Below are positions 1-6,844 of a stretch of 10,142 nt of DNA, in pieces (position 1 is the stretch's first letter; every line of letters starts with the position of its first letter). The notes beneath the pieces are model-generated. The model was not told the origin of the DNA, searched no databases, and saw only the letters and a program-made list of their open reading frames with translations. The position numbers and the translations under genes were made by a program. The DNA is from UBA2177 sp964487525 (lineage in GTDB: Bacteria > Patescibacteriota > Dojkabacteria > SC72). The stretch spans positions 1-10,142 of the forward strand of contig CAZAQC010000026.1 in assembly GCA_964487525.1 (NCBI GenBank). Reading direction: 5' to 3'.

Positions 1-1388
1 TTTATAGAATCAGTTATTATTTCCCAATTACCTGGCTTCTCTCTTAATTCTGACTCTCCTTCTTCTACGGCTATCTTTCTCAAATCTTCTGCTGCAGTAT
101 CTACATCTGCTTTTGAAAGCACAGTATATTCCTCTTTAGAACCTCCTGTTATTGCACCGCTGTTATTTAAAGCTAATAGCTGATTACTAGAGTATCCTTG
201 GAATGTAAATAGCTGTCCTGAAGCTAAATTATATTCCTCCCCTACCTCTATAGCGGTAATTGAAGCTACAGTTAAGGTAGTACATTTAACAGAAGTTGCT
301 GCATCTAAGGTATATACTTTTCCTCCAGTTGATAGAGTATGTCCTGCAGGTAAATCTAATGCAGGAACTTCATCATTACAGCCGTCTTTAATATATGTAA
401 TATTGACCTTTCCCGTTGCTTTCTCTCCTCTAAAGGCCTTCCCCGTTGCTTTTATATTTGTAGATCGGGATTTTTCAACACTTTCTGATTTCGTAGGAAT
501 TTTCAAATTTTCAAAATCTACCTCTTTTATGTTTTCATCCCCCTGTAGTGTGACCTCAAAGCTGACTTCCTTTGCTTCTACATATATTTTAACCTTAACT
601 AAAAGAGCAGTGTTGATATATATCAACCCTATTAATATTGTTAAGAGCATTATAGAGATCCCTACTAATGGTGCTAATTTTTTCAATTTTGTTGGTACGG
701 GAATATGTGAGAAGAAGCTTCCTATTTTTGACCCAACAGCTTTAATTGAAAAAGCCGAGCCCCTTCTTCCTTTAATTCTCTCAGAGGGTTTTACTATCTT
801 CGGTTCTTCAGTCTTTTTACTAAAATCAATATTGGAAAGGTTAGGATCAATAATTATGGGGAAATCTTCCTCTTCTTTTACAGGGAGATCCTCATCTAAG
901 GATATTAAAAGGTCATCTTTTGAATCTGTTTTCTCTTGTTCTTTGTCTCTACTTTTTTCAATGGCATCGTCTACTCTTTTCTGAAAATCTGAAACAACAG
1001 GAAGATCTTCTTTAGGTTCTTCTTCCTTTTTCTCTTCTGTTGTTGGTTTTTCTTTTGGAGGATTTAGCCTTTTTGCCCTATCAAGTTCTTCCTTTTCCCA
1101 AACATCAGGCATGGGGAAAGTTGGAGTATCTATGGTAGATATTCCTGCTAAATTAGCATTTCGTAACCCAGTAGGATTTTTAATAATTTGCGCAACAAGA
1201 AGTTTTTCAGATTCATCGGCAGTTTCTAAGAGTACTTTTAGATTTATAGGGCTAATTAAGAGATCACTTTCTTCTGCAAAAGTGAGAATAATACGTTCAT
1301 TTTGAGATTCCAAAATTGCAGTAACAATATCTGTTAGTTCATCATCTTTATTTATTACAACTTTTGTTATCTTTTTCTCTCCGTCCAT
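1..1388 (-). CDS. Membrane-anchored baseplate-J-like protein, partial (C-terminus outside window)
   Basis: An uninterrupted minus-strand frame runs from ATG at 1388 to the window edge (462 codons, no stop). Residues about 5-90 form a compact alpha/beta-looking domain, ending in an NPTGLRNANLAGIS stretch. Residues about 95-205 are an acidic, Lys/Glu/Pro-rich linker. A basic stretch (about 204-236) precedes one membrane helix (about 238-260). The outer part has two KATGK repeats (313-317, 323-327), an LPAGHTLSTGGKVYTLD stretch (346-362) and, further on, GEEYNLASGQLFTF and ITGGSKEEYTVLSKADVD. From family knowledge, these resemble baseplate-J-like membrane proteins of Patescibacteria. Cys337 and Cys369 could form a disulfide outside the membrane. 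Its start overlaps the pilM stop by one base (TAATG), so the two are very likely co-translated. No good Shine-Dalgarno is visible. A role in a pilus or cell-surface machine is inferred from context. The frame and topology are secure; the family name is less so. Confidence 0.78.
   Translation of the reverse strand, partial: MDGEKKITKVVINKDDELTDIVTAILESQNERIILTFAEESDLLISPINLKVLLETADESEKLLVAQIIKNPTGLRNANLAGISTIDTPTFPMPDVWEKEELDRAKRLNPPKEKPTTEEKKEEEPKEDLPVVSDFQKRVDDAIEKSRDKEQEKTDSKDDLLISLDEDLPVKEEEDFPIIIDPNLSNIDFSKKTEEPKIVKPSERIKGRRGSAFSIKAVGSKIGSFFSHIPVPTKLKKLAPLVGISIMLLTILIGLIYINTALLVKVKIYVEAKEVSFEVTLQGDENIKEVDFENLKIPTKSESVEKSRSTNIKATGKAFRGEKATGKVNITYIKDGCNDEVPALDLPAGHTLSTGGKVYTLDAATSVKCTTLTVASITAIEVGEEYNLASGQLFTFQGYSSNQLLALNNSGAITGGSKEEYTVLSKADVDTAAEDLRKIAVEEGESELREKPGNWEIITDSI
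407..452. repeat. Short in-frame direct repeat encoding KATGK twice
   Basis: CCTTTCCCGTTGCTTT (407-422) recurs as CCTTCCCCGTTGCTTT (437-452), with one mismatch and a 30-bp (10-codon) period. On the minus strand it encodes the two KATGK segments of the J-like protein. It is a repeat within the coding sequence, not a mobile element. Confidence 0.7.
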
Positions 1389-2623
1389 TATGTTTTTTTG
1401 ACCTGAGTGTCATATATGAATTTAGTTAAGGATGCTGGTGTTATATCAAATATGTTTCTTAAGTTTCCGCTATTATCCTTTATGTTTTCCAGTTTTTCTG
1501 GAGTAAAGAATTCAATCTTTGGTACTACTGGAAAAGGTAAAAATTTCTTCCATGGAAATTCTAGCATAACTTCTTTAATTTCAGGTAATAGAGCACCGCC
1601 ACCACATAGATATATTTGAGTTGGGAAAGAAGTAATGTCGTCGCAGTAAGTAAGAGCTGATTTAAGAGTTTTCATCCATAGTTTAGCAACTGGGTAAACT
1701 ATTTTTTGTACATCCCTCGCAAGTTCTCTATTTAGCTCTTTGTTGGAATATTTTATCTTTCTCTGTTCAGCATATCTATATTCAATATCTAATATCTTTG
1801 ATATTTCTTTTGTAAATGTTCTTCCTCCAAATGCAAACATTTTTGTTTCTACTACATTTCCTCTCTCTACTACTGCAATATCTGTTGTTCCCCCTCCTAC
1901 GTCTATGAATATTGCGGAAAAATCTCTGTTATTAGAACCTGCATAGGCTCTTGCCACGGCGAAAGGTTGAGATACTATCCCCAATACGTTCATTTTTAAT
2001 TCAGAGGAGACTTTCTTCAAAGCTTCTGTGTATGTTTTAGGTGCGAAGGAAGCATAGAAGTGTAGTCTTACATCTCTTCCCTTATACCCAATTAAAGAAT
2101 CTACTGGCATTCCCCCTATTTCCAATCCTGTTTGTGTAATATGGAGTATCTCAATATCTTCGTTTGTAAGACCAATTCTTTGACTTAGGTCCTCTTTCCC
2201 ACTTATTTCTATTTTGTTTTGTATTTGTGAGAGTATTTTGTTCTGCTCCTTCTCTGTTACTTCCTTTTCGTAATTTTCCTCTCTTTGGTAATTAACGACT
2301 ATGGAGACTCCTTGTATATACTCTCCAGCAATTCCCATAACTACGTTCTTTGGTTGTTCATCTTGTGCTAATTTGTCATTTAGCTCTGATATTGCTAATC
2401 TGCAATTTTCTAAAACTGTATCCAAGTTTTGTATGATGCCACTTTTCATTGCGTGTTGTTGTTGTTCTACTCTCGAGATTTTTTTAACCTCTACTTCTAG
2501 TTTGTTTGTTGAGAAAAGGATGCTTTTTAGCTGTTCTGTACCTATATCCAAAGCAATGATATTCTCTCCTTCCTTAACAGTAATTTTTTGTGAAGGTATT
2601 TTTAAAAAAGGCAGGTTTAGCAT
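1388..2623 (-). CDS. pilM: Type IV pilus assembly protein PilM (FtsA/actin-like ATPase)
   Basis: This 411-residue protein has the actin/Hsp70 ATPase fold seen in PilM and FtsA. The phosphate-1 loop is at 23-36 (IALDIGTEQLKSIL). A PilM/FtsA-type 1C (SHS2) domain is likely between about 85 and 210. The phosphate-2 loop DVGGGTTD is at 241-248, followed by FAFGGRTFTKEIS, and the adenosine motif LCGGGALLP is at 339-347. There is no membrane helix and no FtsA-like amphipathic C-terminal tail, which favours PilM over FtsA. In known type IV pilus systems, PilM sits on the inner face of the membrane, binds the N-terminal tail of PilN and links to PilO. PilN- and PilO-like genes lie on the opposite strand at 8349-9523. 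The gene follows rnj by 37 bp and shares one base with the downstream J-like gene. The start at 2623 has no Shine-Dalgarno but an extended -10 element just upstream. An FtsA-like division role cannot be fully excluded. Confidence 0.87.
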   Translation of the reverse strand: MLNLPFLKIPSQKITVKEGENIIALDIGTEQLKSILFSTNKLEVEVKKISRVEQQQHAMKSGIIQNLDTVLENCRLAISELNDKLAQDEQPKNVVMGIAGEYIQGVSIVVNYQREENYEKEVTEKEQNKILSQIQNKIEISGKEDLSQRIGLTNEDIEILHITQTGLEIGGMPVDSLIGYKGRDVRLHFYASFAPKTYTEALKKVSSELKMNVLGIVSQPFAVARAYAGSNNRDFSAIFIDVGGGTTDIAVVERGNVVETKMFAFGGRTFTKEISKILDIEYRYAEQRKIKYSNKELNRELARDVQKIVYPVAKLWMKTLKSALTYCDDITSFPTQIYLCGGGALLPEIKEVMLEFPWKKFLPFPVVPKIEFFTPEKLENIKDNSGNLRNIFDITPASLTKFIYDTQVKKT

Positions 2624-2629
2624 AAGGAA

Positions 2630-2638
2630 AGTATATCA
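2630..2638 (-). promoter_or_regulatory. Extended -10 promoter candidate for pilM
   Basis: Reading the minus strand, TG-A-TATACT (2638 to 2630) matches an extended -10 element. Only six bases separate it from the pilM ATG, so transcription would begin at or next to the start codon and give a leaderless message. No convincing -35 is seen. It lies inside a 7-bp dyad (AAAGTAT 2628-2634, ATACTTT 2654-2660). Read-through from rnj is an alternative. Confidence 0.45.
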
Positions 2639-2660
2639 TATTTCGATAATGTAATACTTT

Positions 2661-4343
2661 TTAGATAATGGCAACTTGAATGATAGGTTCTCTTTCCGTT
2701 TTCTTGAATATCATTTTGCCCAATTCTTTCTCAATCCTATCTTTTAGCGATCTTTCTTCGAATTTTCTAAGTCTCAGAGAATCTTTTTCCCATTCTCTGT
2801 GAATATCAAAGATAAGGTTTTCAATCTCTTTTAATAAAGGTTGTGAGCTTTTAAGATATACAAAACCTCTAGAAAGAAATCTTGGTCTTCCAATTATCTT
2901 TTTATTCTTTGAACTTAAGTTTATTATGACTGAGAACATTCCAAATTCTGATAACTGTTTTCTATCTTTCAAAACAATATCTCCTATGTCTCCTACGCCT
3001 AATCCATCTATTAGTATTGGTTTTGCTTCTATCTTTTTTCCCTTGTTCCAAGAGTATGAATTGTATGTCCAAATTTGACCATCCTCGGTTAAAAGTATCT
3101 TGTCACTAGGAAATCCCCATCTCTCTAAATTCTTTTTATGAAAATATCTAAATGTAAGAGAACCGTGAACTGGCATTATATACTTGGGCTGAATCATCTC
3201 TAACATCATTTTCATATCTTCCTGATTTCCATGTCCCGTTGAATGTATCTTAAGGTCGACGGAGTCTTTTATTAGATCTATGCCAAAACCTAGTAATCTA
3301 TCTGTCATTTTTTCTATCTTTGTAATATTTTCTGGAATTTCGGAAGAGGACATCATTAACAAATCTCCTTTTTTCAATTTTATGGTTCTGTGTTCATTAA
3401 GAGAGATTCTGTTTAACACAGCAAACCTTTCTCCCTGACTTCCCGTACACAGTATGAGTAGTTCTTTGTCGGGATATTTATTAATATCTTTGTCTTTTAT
3501 TAAGTATTTATCCTCTATATTTATATATCTTTTATCTCTGGCTATTAGCATAGCTTGATCTAAACTTTTTCCAGATATTAACACCTTTCTATTTGTTCTC
3601 TTGGCTATCTCAATTAGAGAATACAGCCTTGTAATTAAAGAAGAGAATGCCGATACTACGACTCTTCCGGGATGATGTGAGATTATATCTTCTAAGTTTT
3701 TTGATATTTCTGTTTCTGAAGGAGCTTTTCCCGTAACAGTAGCGTTAGTACTTTCCATTAGTGCCAAGTCTATTCTCCCTTTCAAGCTTCTTAGTTTTTC
3801 ATAATCACTTTGTGGTTCATTGGCTGGCTCTTTATCTATTTTAAAATCCCCAGAGAAGAATATATTTCCCTTTGGTGTTTCTAGAAATATGGAAAAGGCA
3901 TCTGGAATGCTATGATTTATCCCCACAAATGTAGCCTTAAAATATTTTCCTATTCTTATTTCAGATTTTCTATCTACTCCAAATATCCTAACTCTTTTCT
4001 CCATTTTGTATTCTCTCATTTTGACCTCTATCAAGGCCTTTGCAAACCCTCCGGCGTATATTGGGGGATAGTCTAGCTCTGGTAAAATCCACTTAAGAGC
4101 TCCAGTATGATCCAAGTGCCCATGTGTTATTAATATAGCTTTAACTTTGTGCTTGTTTTGTCTAAGATATTTAATATTAGGTATTAAATAGTCGATACCG
4201 TACATTTCCTGTCCAGGAAATGAATATCCAGCATCAATAATGACTATTTCATCATTATATTCAACAAAATTGGAATTTCTTCCTATTTCTGTAGTTCCAG
4301 ATAATGTACATATCTGAAGTAAATTTTTATTGTCCATTTTCAT
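2661..4343 (-). CDS. rnj: Ribonuclease J (metallo-beta-lactamase/beta-CASP nuclease)
   Basis: This 560-residue protein matches the usual RNase J length (about 550-560). The metallo-beta-lactamase signature HGHLDH is at 74-79, a further metal His at 144 (NHSIPDAF) and the metal-bridging Asp at 166 (SGDFK). The beta-CASP region includes CTGSQGE (299-305), HSTGHG (367-372) and PVHGS (391-395), all typical of RNase J. The C-terminal domain, from about 450, carries the family-like GFVY stretch. RNase J is a 5'-to-3' exonuclease and endonuclease for mRNA decay and rRNA maturation in bacteria that lack or supplement RNase E. The usual Glu of HGHEDH is Leu here, which keeps all the metal ligands. The first ATG (4343) is used; a second ATG at 4337 is equally possible. 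It is transcribed away from valS and is probably first in a unit with pilM and the J-like gene. Confidence 0.96.
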   Translation of the reverse strand: MKMDNKNLLQICTLSGTTEIGRNSNFVEYNDEIVIIDAGYSFPGQEMYGIDYLIPNIKYLRQNKHKVKAILITHGHLDHTGALKWILPELDYPPIYAGGFAKALIEVKMREYKMEKRVRIFGVDRKSEIRIGKYFKATFVGINHSIPDAFSIFLETPKGNIFFSGDFKIDKEPANEPQSDYEKLRSLKGRIDLALMESTNATVTGKAPSETEISKNLEDIISHHPGRVVVSAFSSLITRLYSLIEIAKRTNRKVLISGKSLDQAMLIARDKRYINIEDKYLIKDKDINKYPDKELLILCTGSQGERFAVLNRISLNEHRTIKLKKGDLLMMSSSEIPENITKIEKMTDRLLGFGIDLIKDSVDLKIHSTGHGNQEDMKMMLEMIQPKYIMPVHGSLTFRYFHKKNLERWGFPSDKILLTEDGQIWTYNSYSWNKGKKIEAKPILIDGLGVGDIGDIVLKDRKQLSEFGMFSVIINLSSKNKKIIGRPRFLSRGFVYLKSSQPLLKEIENLIFDIHREWEKDSLRLRKFEERSLKDRIEKELGKMIFKKTEREPIIQVAII

Positions 4344-4352
4344 CTTTTTAAA

Positions 4353-4358
4353 TTTATA
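4353..4358 (-). promoter_or_regulatory. Candidate -10 element for rnj
   Basis: On the minus strand TATAAA (4358 to 4353) lies nine bases before the rnj ATG at 4343. This predicts a leader of a few bases or none. No good -35 is visible at 16-18 bp spacing, so this is only a candidate. Confidence 0.35.
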
Positions 4359-4391
4359 ACTTTACCCTTTTTGGTTCGAGGATTAACGAAT

Positions 4392-4417
4392 ATTAGTAAA
4401 CCAAAGTATTTACTAAT
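4392..4417. repeat. Perfect 9-bp inverted repeat, possible operator
   Basis: ATTAGTAAA (4392-4400) and TTTACTAAT (4409-4417) are perfect reverse complements around the 8-base loop CCAAAGTA. A second outer pairing (ATTAA 4382-4386 with TTAAT 4420-4424) may extend it across an internal loop. Lying upstream of the rnj -10 and far upstream of the valS -10, it could be a dimer operator or an RNA hairpin. The arms lack G/C and no T-tract follows, so it is not a normal terminator. Confidence 0.6.
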
Positions 4418-4455
4418 GATTAATATATTGGGATTGAGACACCACATATTATTAA

Positions 4456-4492
4456 AAGATACTTTATTCCTCATTAAGAAAGCAAGTATCTT
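4456..4492. repeat. Perfect 9-bp inverted repeat with 19-base loop
   Basis: AAGATACTT (4456-4464) and AAGTATCTT (4484-4492) are perfect reverse complements separated by 19 bases. A weak promoter-like pair (TTGAGA at 4435-4440, GATACT at 4458-4463, spacing near 17) overlaps the first arm. The function is unknown. Confidence 0.55.
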
Positions 4493-4494
4493 AG

Positions 4495-4523
4495 AAGTAC
4501 CCTATTTTAACATAGATCTACTT
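4495..4523. repeat. Bipartite hairpin, 5 bp + 4 bp stems
   Basis: AAGTA (4495-4499) pairs with TACTT (4519-4523), and inside it CTAT (4502-4505) pairs with ATAG (4512-4515) around a 6-base loop, with a small CC/ATC internal loop. It begins two bases after the preceding inverted repeat ends, so the two form a tandem. Confidence 0.45.
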
Positions 4524-4550
4524 GGAGGGCCAGACCTTCATTTAGAGATG

Positions 4551-4559
4551 TGATATAAT
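4551..4559 (+). promoter_or_regulatory. Extended -10 promoter candidate for valS-metG
   Basis: TG-A-TATAAT gives a consensus -10 (4554-4559) with the extended TG. Transcription would start near 4566, giving a leader of about 24 bases. No good -35 is seen at 16-18 bp spacing, as is common for extended -10 promoters. Confidence 0.6.
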
Positions 4560-4577
4560 TGTTTTATTGATTAATAC

Positions 4578-4581
4578 AAGG
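4578..4581 (+). promoter_or_regulatory. Weak ribosome binding site of valS
   Basis: AAGG lies eight bases before the valS ATG at 4590. It is one of only two Shine-Dalgarno-like sequences close to a start in this window, and it supports this start choice. Confidence 0.45.
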
Positions 4582-4589
4582 TTTTTTCT

Positions 4590-6833
4590 ATGGAAAACAG
4601 TTCGATTTCTAAAACATTTGATACAAAAGAAGAGGAGATATATAGGCTTTGGGAGGAATCGGGATTAACTAATCCGGATAATATGGATAAATTTTTAAAA
4701 GAGAATGGTTTTAATGCTAAAGAACCATTTACGATAACATTACCTCCTCCAAATGCTAACGGAAATCTTCACTTAGGACATGTTTGTGGTTATTCATTTC
4801 ATGATGTCATAGGGAGATACAAAAGAATGACAGGACATCCTACTCTGCTTCTTCCTGGTAAGGATCATGCAGGAATACAGACAGAGAGTGTCTTTTCTAA
4901 GATTTTGGAAAAAGATGGAAAAAGTAAAAAAGAAATGGGGAGAGAGAAGTTCTATGAAGAAAGTTACAAATTTTGCATGGATAATATTGAAAATGCTAGA
5001 GAGCAGGAAAAAAGAATTGGTTTATCTGCCGACTATAGTAGAGAATTTTTTACCTTAGATCCAAGATTGACAAAGGTAGTATATGAGACATTTTACAAAA
5101 TGTTTGAGGATGGTTTGGTTTACAGAGATAAAAGGATAATTAATCAGTGTCCTAACTGTAAAACAGCATTAGCAGATGTTGATACTGAGCATGAGTTGAA
5201 GAGAGGAATATTTGCATATATTAAATATCCTGTTGTTGGAGAAAAGAATAAATACATTACAGTTGCTACAACAAGACCTGAAACAATGTTAGGTGATACA
5301 GCGGTAGCTGTTAACCCAAAGGATGATAGATACAAAGAATTTGTAGGTAAAAAGGTCCTTCTCCCAATTGCAAACAGAGAAATTCCAGTAATTGCGGATG
5401 AAGAAATAGATATAGAGCTGGGAACAGGGGCATTAAAAGTTACTCCAGCACACTCTCCAATAGATTTTGAAATGGGTAAAAGGCATGGTTTAGAGGTAAT
5501 AAATGTAATAAATGAGGAGGCAATAATGGAAGGAGATATTCCCGAAAGATTTAAAGGTATGGGTACGGTTGAGTGTTCAAAAGCGCTATGTAAGGAGTTA
5601 GACGAACAGGGATTACTTGAAAAAATCGAAAATATTGAGCATGAAATAACAATTTGTGAAAGATGTAAAACTCCGATAGAGCCAATAATTTCTAATCAAT
5701 GGTATGTAGATGTTGAATCATTAGCTAAAAGGGCTTTAGAAAAAATTGAAAAGGATGAGGTTTCTATAATACCAGATGGTCAACAGAAAGCATTAGAGCA
5801 TTTTTACGAAAATATACAACCTTGGTGCATATCTAGACAGTTATGGTGGGGACAAAGAATTCCTGTTTGGTATAGTGGAGGTAAAAAATTGTATGACTGG
5901 TTAAAGGAAAATGATGGAAAATCTGTAGAGGAATATGAAAAAGAAACAGGTATTAAAGCAAATGGTACAGGAAAAATATATTTAGGAGAGAATAGTCCAG
6001 AAAGCAAAAATAATGAAGTTTGGGAGCAAGATGAAGATGTCTTTGATACTTGGTTTAGTTCTGGACAGTGGCCATTTTCTACATTAGCTGGTTTAGAGGG
6101 AGAAGATTTTAAGAAATACTACCCTACTCAAATGATGATACATGCAAGGGATATTCTTTTCTGGTGGTCTGCAAGAATGATTATGATGGGGTTGTATAGA
6201 ACGGGTAAGGCTCCATTTAGTACAGTCTTTTTAACAGGTATGATTTTATCATCCGATGGTTCTAAAATGTCTAAATCAAAAGGAAATGGTGTAGAGCCAA
6301 AAGAGATTTTTGAAAAATATGGAGCAGATGCTTTAAGATTATGGTATTACTCAGATGCATTACCTGGATCTAATGCTCCTTTAAGAGAGGAAAAGATTAA
6401 GGGAAACAGAAATTTTGTTAACAAGATATGGAATGCAAGTAGGTTTATACTTATGAATATAGATGAATCAGAGATTGATGGAATAGTGAATAGGGAAATT
6501 AAAGATACAGACCGAATTATTAAGACTAAAGAGCACATACAGAGTGTTTCTAAATATCTCGATAAATATCAGTTTAACCTAGGTACAGAGGCCATAAGAG
6601 AGTTTTTCTGGCACCAATTATGTGATGTTTGGATAGAGGAAATAAAGAATGAGATTAAGAATGAAGAGACAGGGAGTGAAAAAAGGTTAGAGCTTCTTTC
6701 TGAGCTTTTATATATATTGAAGGAAAATTTAAAGATTATGCATCCTTTTGTTCCTTTCATAACAGAAGCTGTGTGGCAGGAGTTGGTTAAGTTAGGTCTA
6801 TCTAAAGGATTACTGTTCGTTCAACAGATTTAA
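4590..6833 (+). CDS. valS: Valyl-tRNA synthetase, short form without C-terminal arm
   Basis: This cytosolic class I synthetase charges tRNA-Val. In order: PPPNANGNLHLGH with the HIGH-type motif at 61-64; DHAGIQTE; a CxxC knuckle (Cys187, Cys190); the CP1 editing domain with TTRPETM at 227-233 and GTGALKVTPAH from 278; a second CxxC (Cys356, Cys359); WCISRQLWWGQRIPVWY; DTWFSSGQWPFST; the KMSKS loop at 559-563 (KMSKSKGN); then a helical anticodon-binding domain. The editing-site Asp292 (in HSPIDFE) is kept, while the preceding Asp of the usual HDPND is Ser289. At 747 residues it is clearly shorter than typical bacterial ValRS (about 880-950). It stops just after the FITEAVWQEL segment, so the C-terminal coiled-coil tRNA-binding arm is absent. 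No remnant lies in the 11 bp before metG. It is probably co-transcribed with metG from the 4551-4559 promoter. Confidence 0.95.
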   Translation: MENSSISKTFDTKEEEIYRLWEESGLTNPDNMDKFLKENGFNAKEPFTITLPPPNANGNLHLGHVCGYSFHDVIGRYKRMTGHPTLLLPGKDHAGIQTESVFSKILEKDGKSKKEMGREKFYEESYKFCMDNIENAREQEKRIGLSADYSREFFTLDPRLTKVVYETFYKMFEDGLVYRDKRIINQCPNCKTALADVDTEHELKRGIFAYIKYPVVGEKNKYITVATTRPETMLGDTAVAVNPKDDRYKEFVGKKVLLPIANREIPVIADEEIDIELGTGALKVTPAHSPIDFEMGKRHGLEVINVINEEAIMEGDIPERFKGMGTVECSKALCKELDEQGLLEKIENIEHEITICERCKTPIEPIISNQWYVDVESLAKRALEKIEKDEVSIIPDGQQKALEHFYENIQPWCISRQLWWGQRIPVWYSGGKKLYDWLKENDGKSVEEYEKETGIKANGTGKIYLGENSPESKNNEVWEQDEDVFDTWFSSGQWPFSTLAGLEGEDFKKYYPTQMMIHARDILFWWSARMIMMGLYRTGKAPFSTVFLTGMILSSDGSKMSKSKGNGVEPKEIFEKYGADALRLWYYSDALPGSNAPLREEKIKGNRNFVNKIWNASRFILMNIDESEIDGIVNREIKDTDRIIKTKEHIQSVSKYLDKYQFNLGTEAIREFFWHQLCDVWIEEIKNEIKNEETGSEKRLELLSELLYILKENLKIMHPFVPFITEAVWQELVKLGLSKGLLFVQQI

Positions 6834-6844
6834 ATTTTGGCTAA

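Larger units (their letters stand above)
4344..4589. other. Divergent rnj/valS intergenic region with multiple inverted repeats
   Basis: These 246 bp separate two divergent genes in a window where other gaps are 4-52 bp. They hold a -10 candidate for rnj, three consecutive inverted repeats (4392-4417, 4456-4492, 4495-4523) and the extended -10 of valS (4551-4559). The one plus-strand reading frame here (TTG at 4371 to TGA at 4553) has no recognisable domain, no start signal, and runs through all three hairpins, so I do not call it a gene. No T-box leader consensus or complete tRNA was found. Confidence 0.7.

Noticed and set aside
403..1305. Plus-strand reading frames at 403-984 and 1111-1305
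   Set aside because: They are antisense to the continuous J-like protein frame, have no recognisable domains, and carry low-complexity Ser/Phe/Leu composition typical of antisense shadows in AT-rich genes.
4368..4385. TTGGTTCGAGG resembles a tRNA T-arm
   Set aside because: The loop-like GGTTCGA is present, but the closing CC strand, acceptor stem and anticodon arm cannot be built around it on either strand.
4371..4553. 60-residue plus-strand frame in the rnj/valS gap
   Set aside because: It starts with TTG without a ribosome binding site, runs through three inverted repeats, has no known motif and ends at the valS -10 region.
4430..4589. T-box leader for valS
   Set aside because: No T-box consensus, specifier hairpin or terminator was found, and the -10 element lies only about 30 bases before the ATG.
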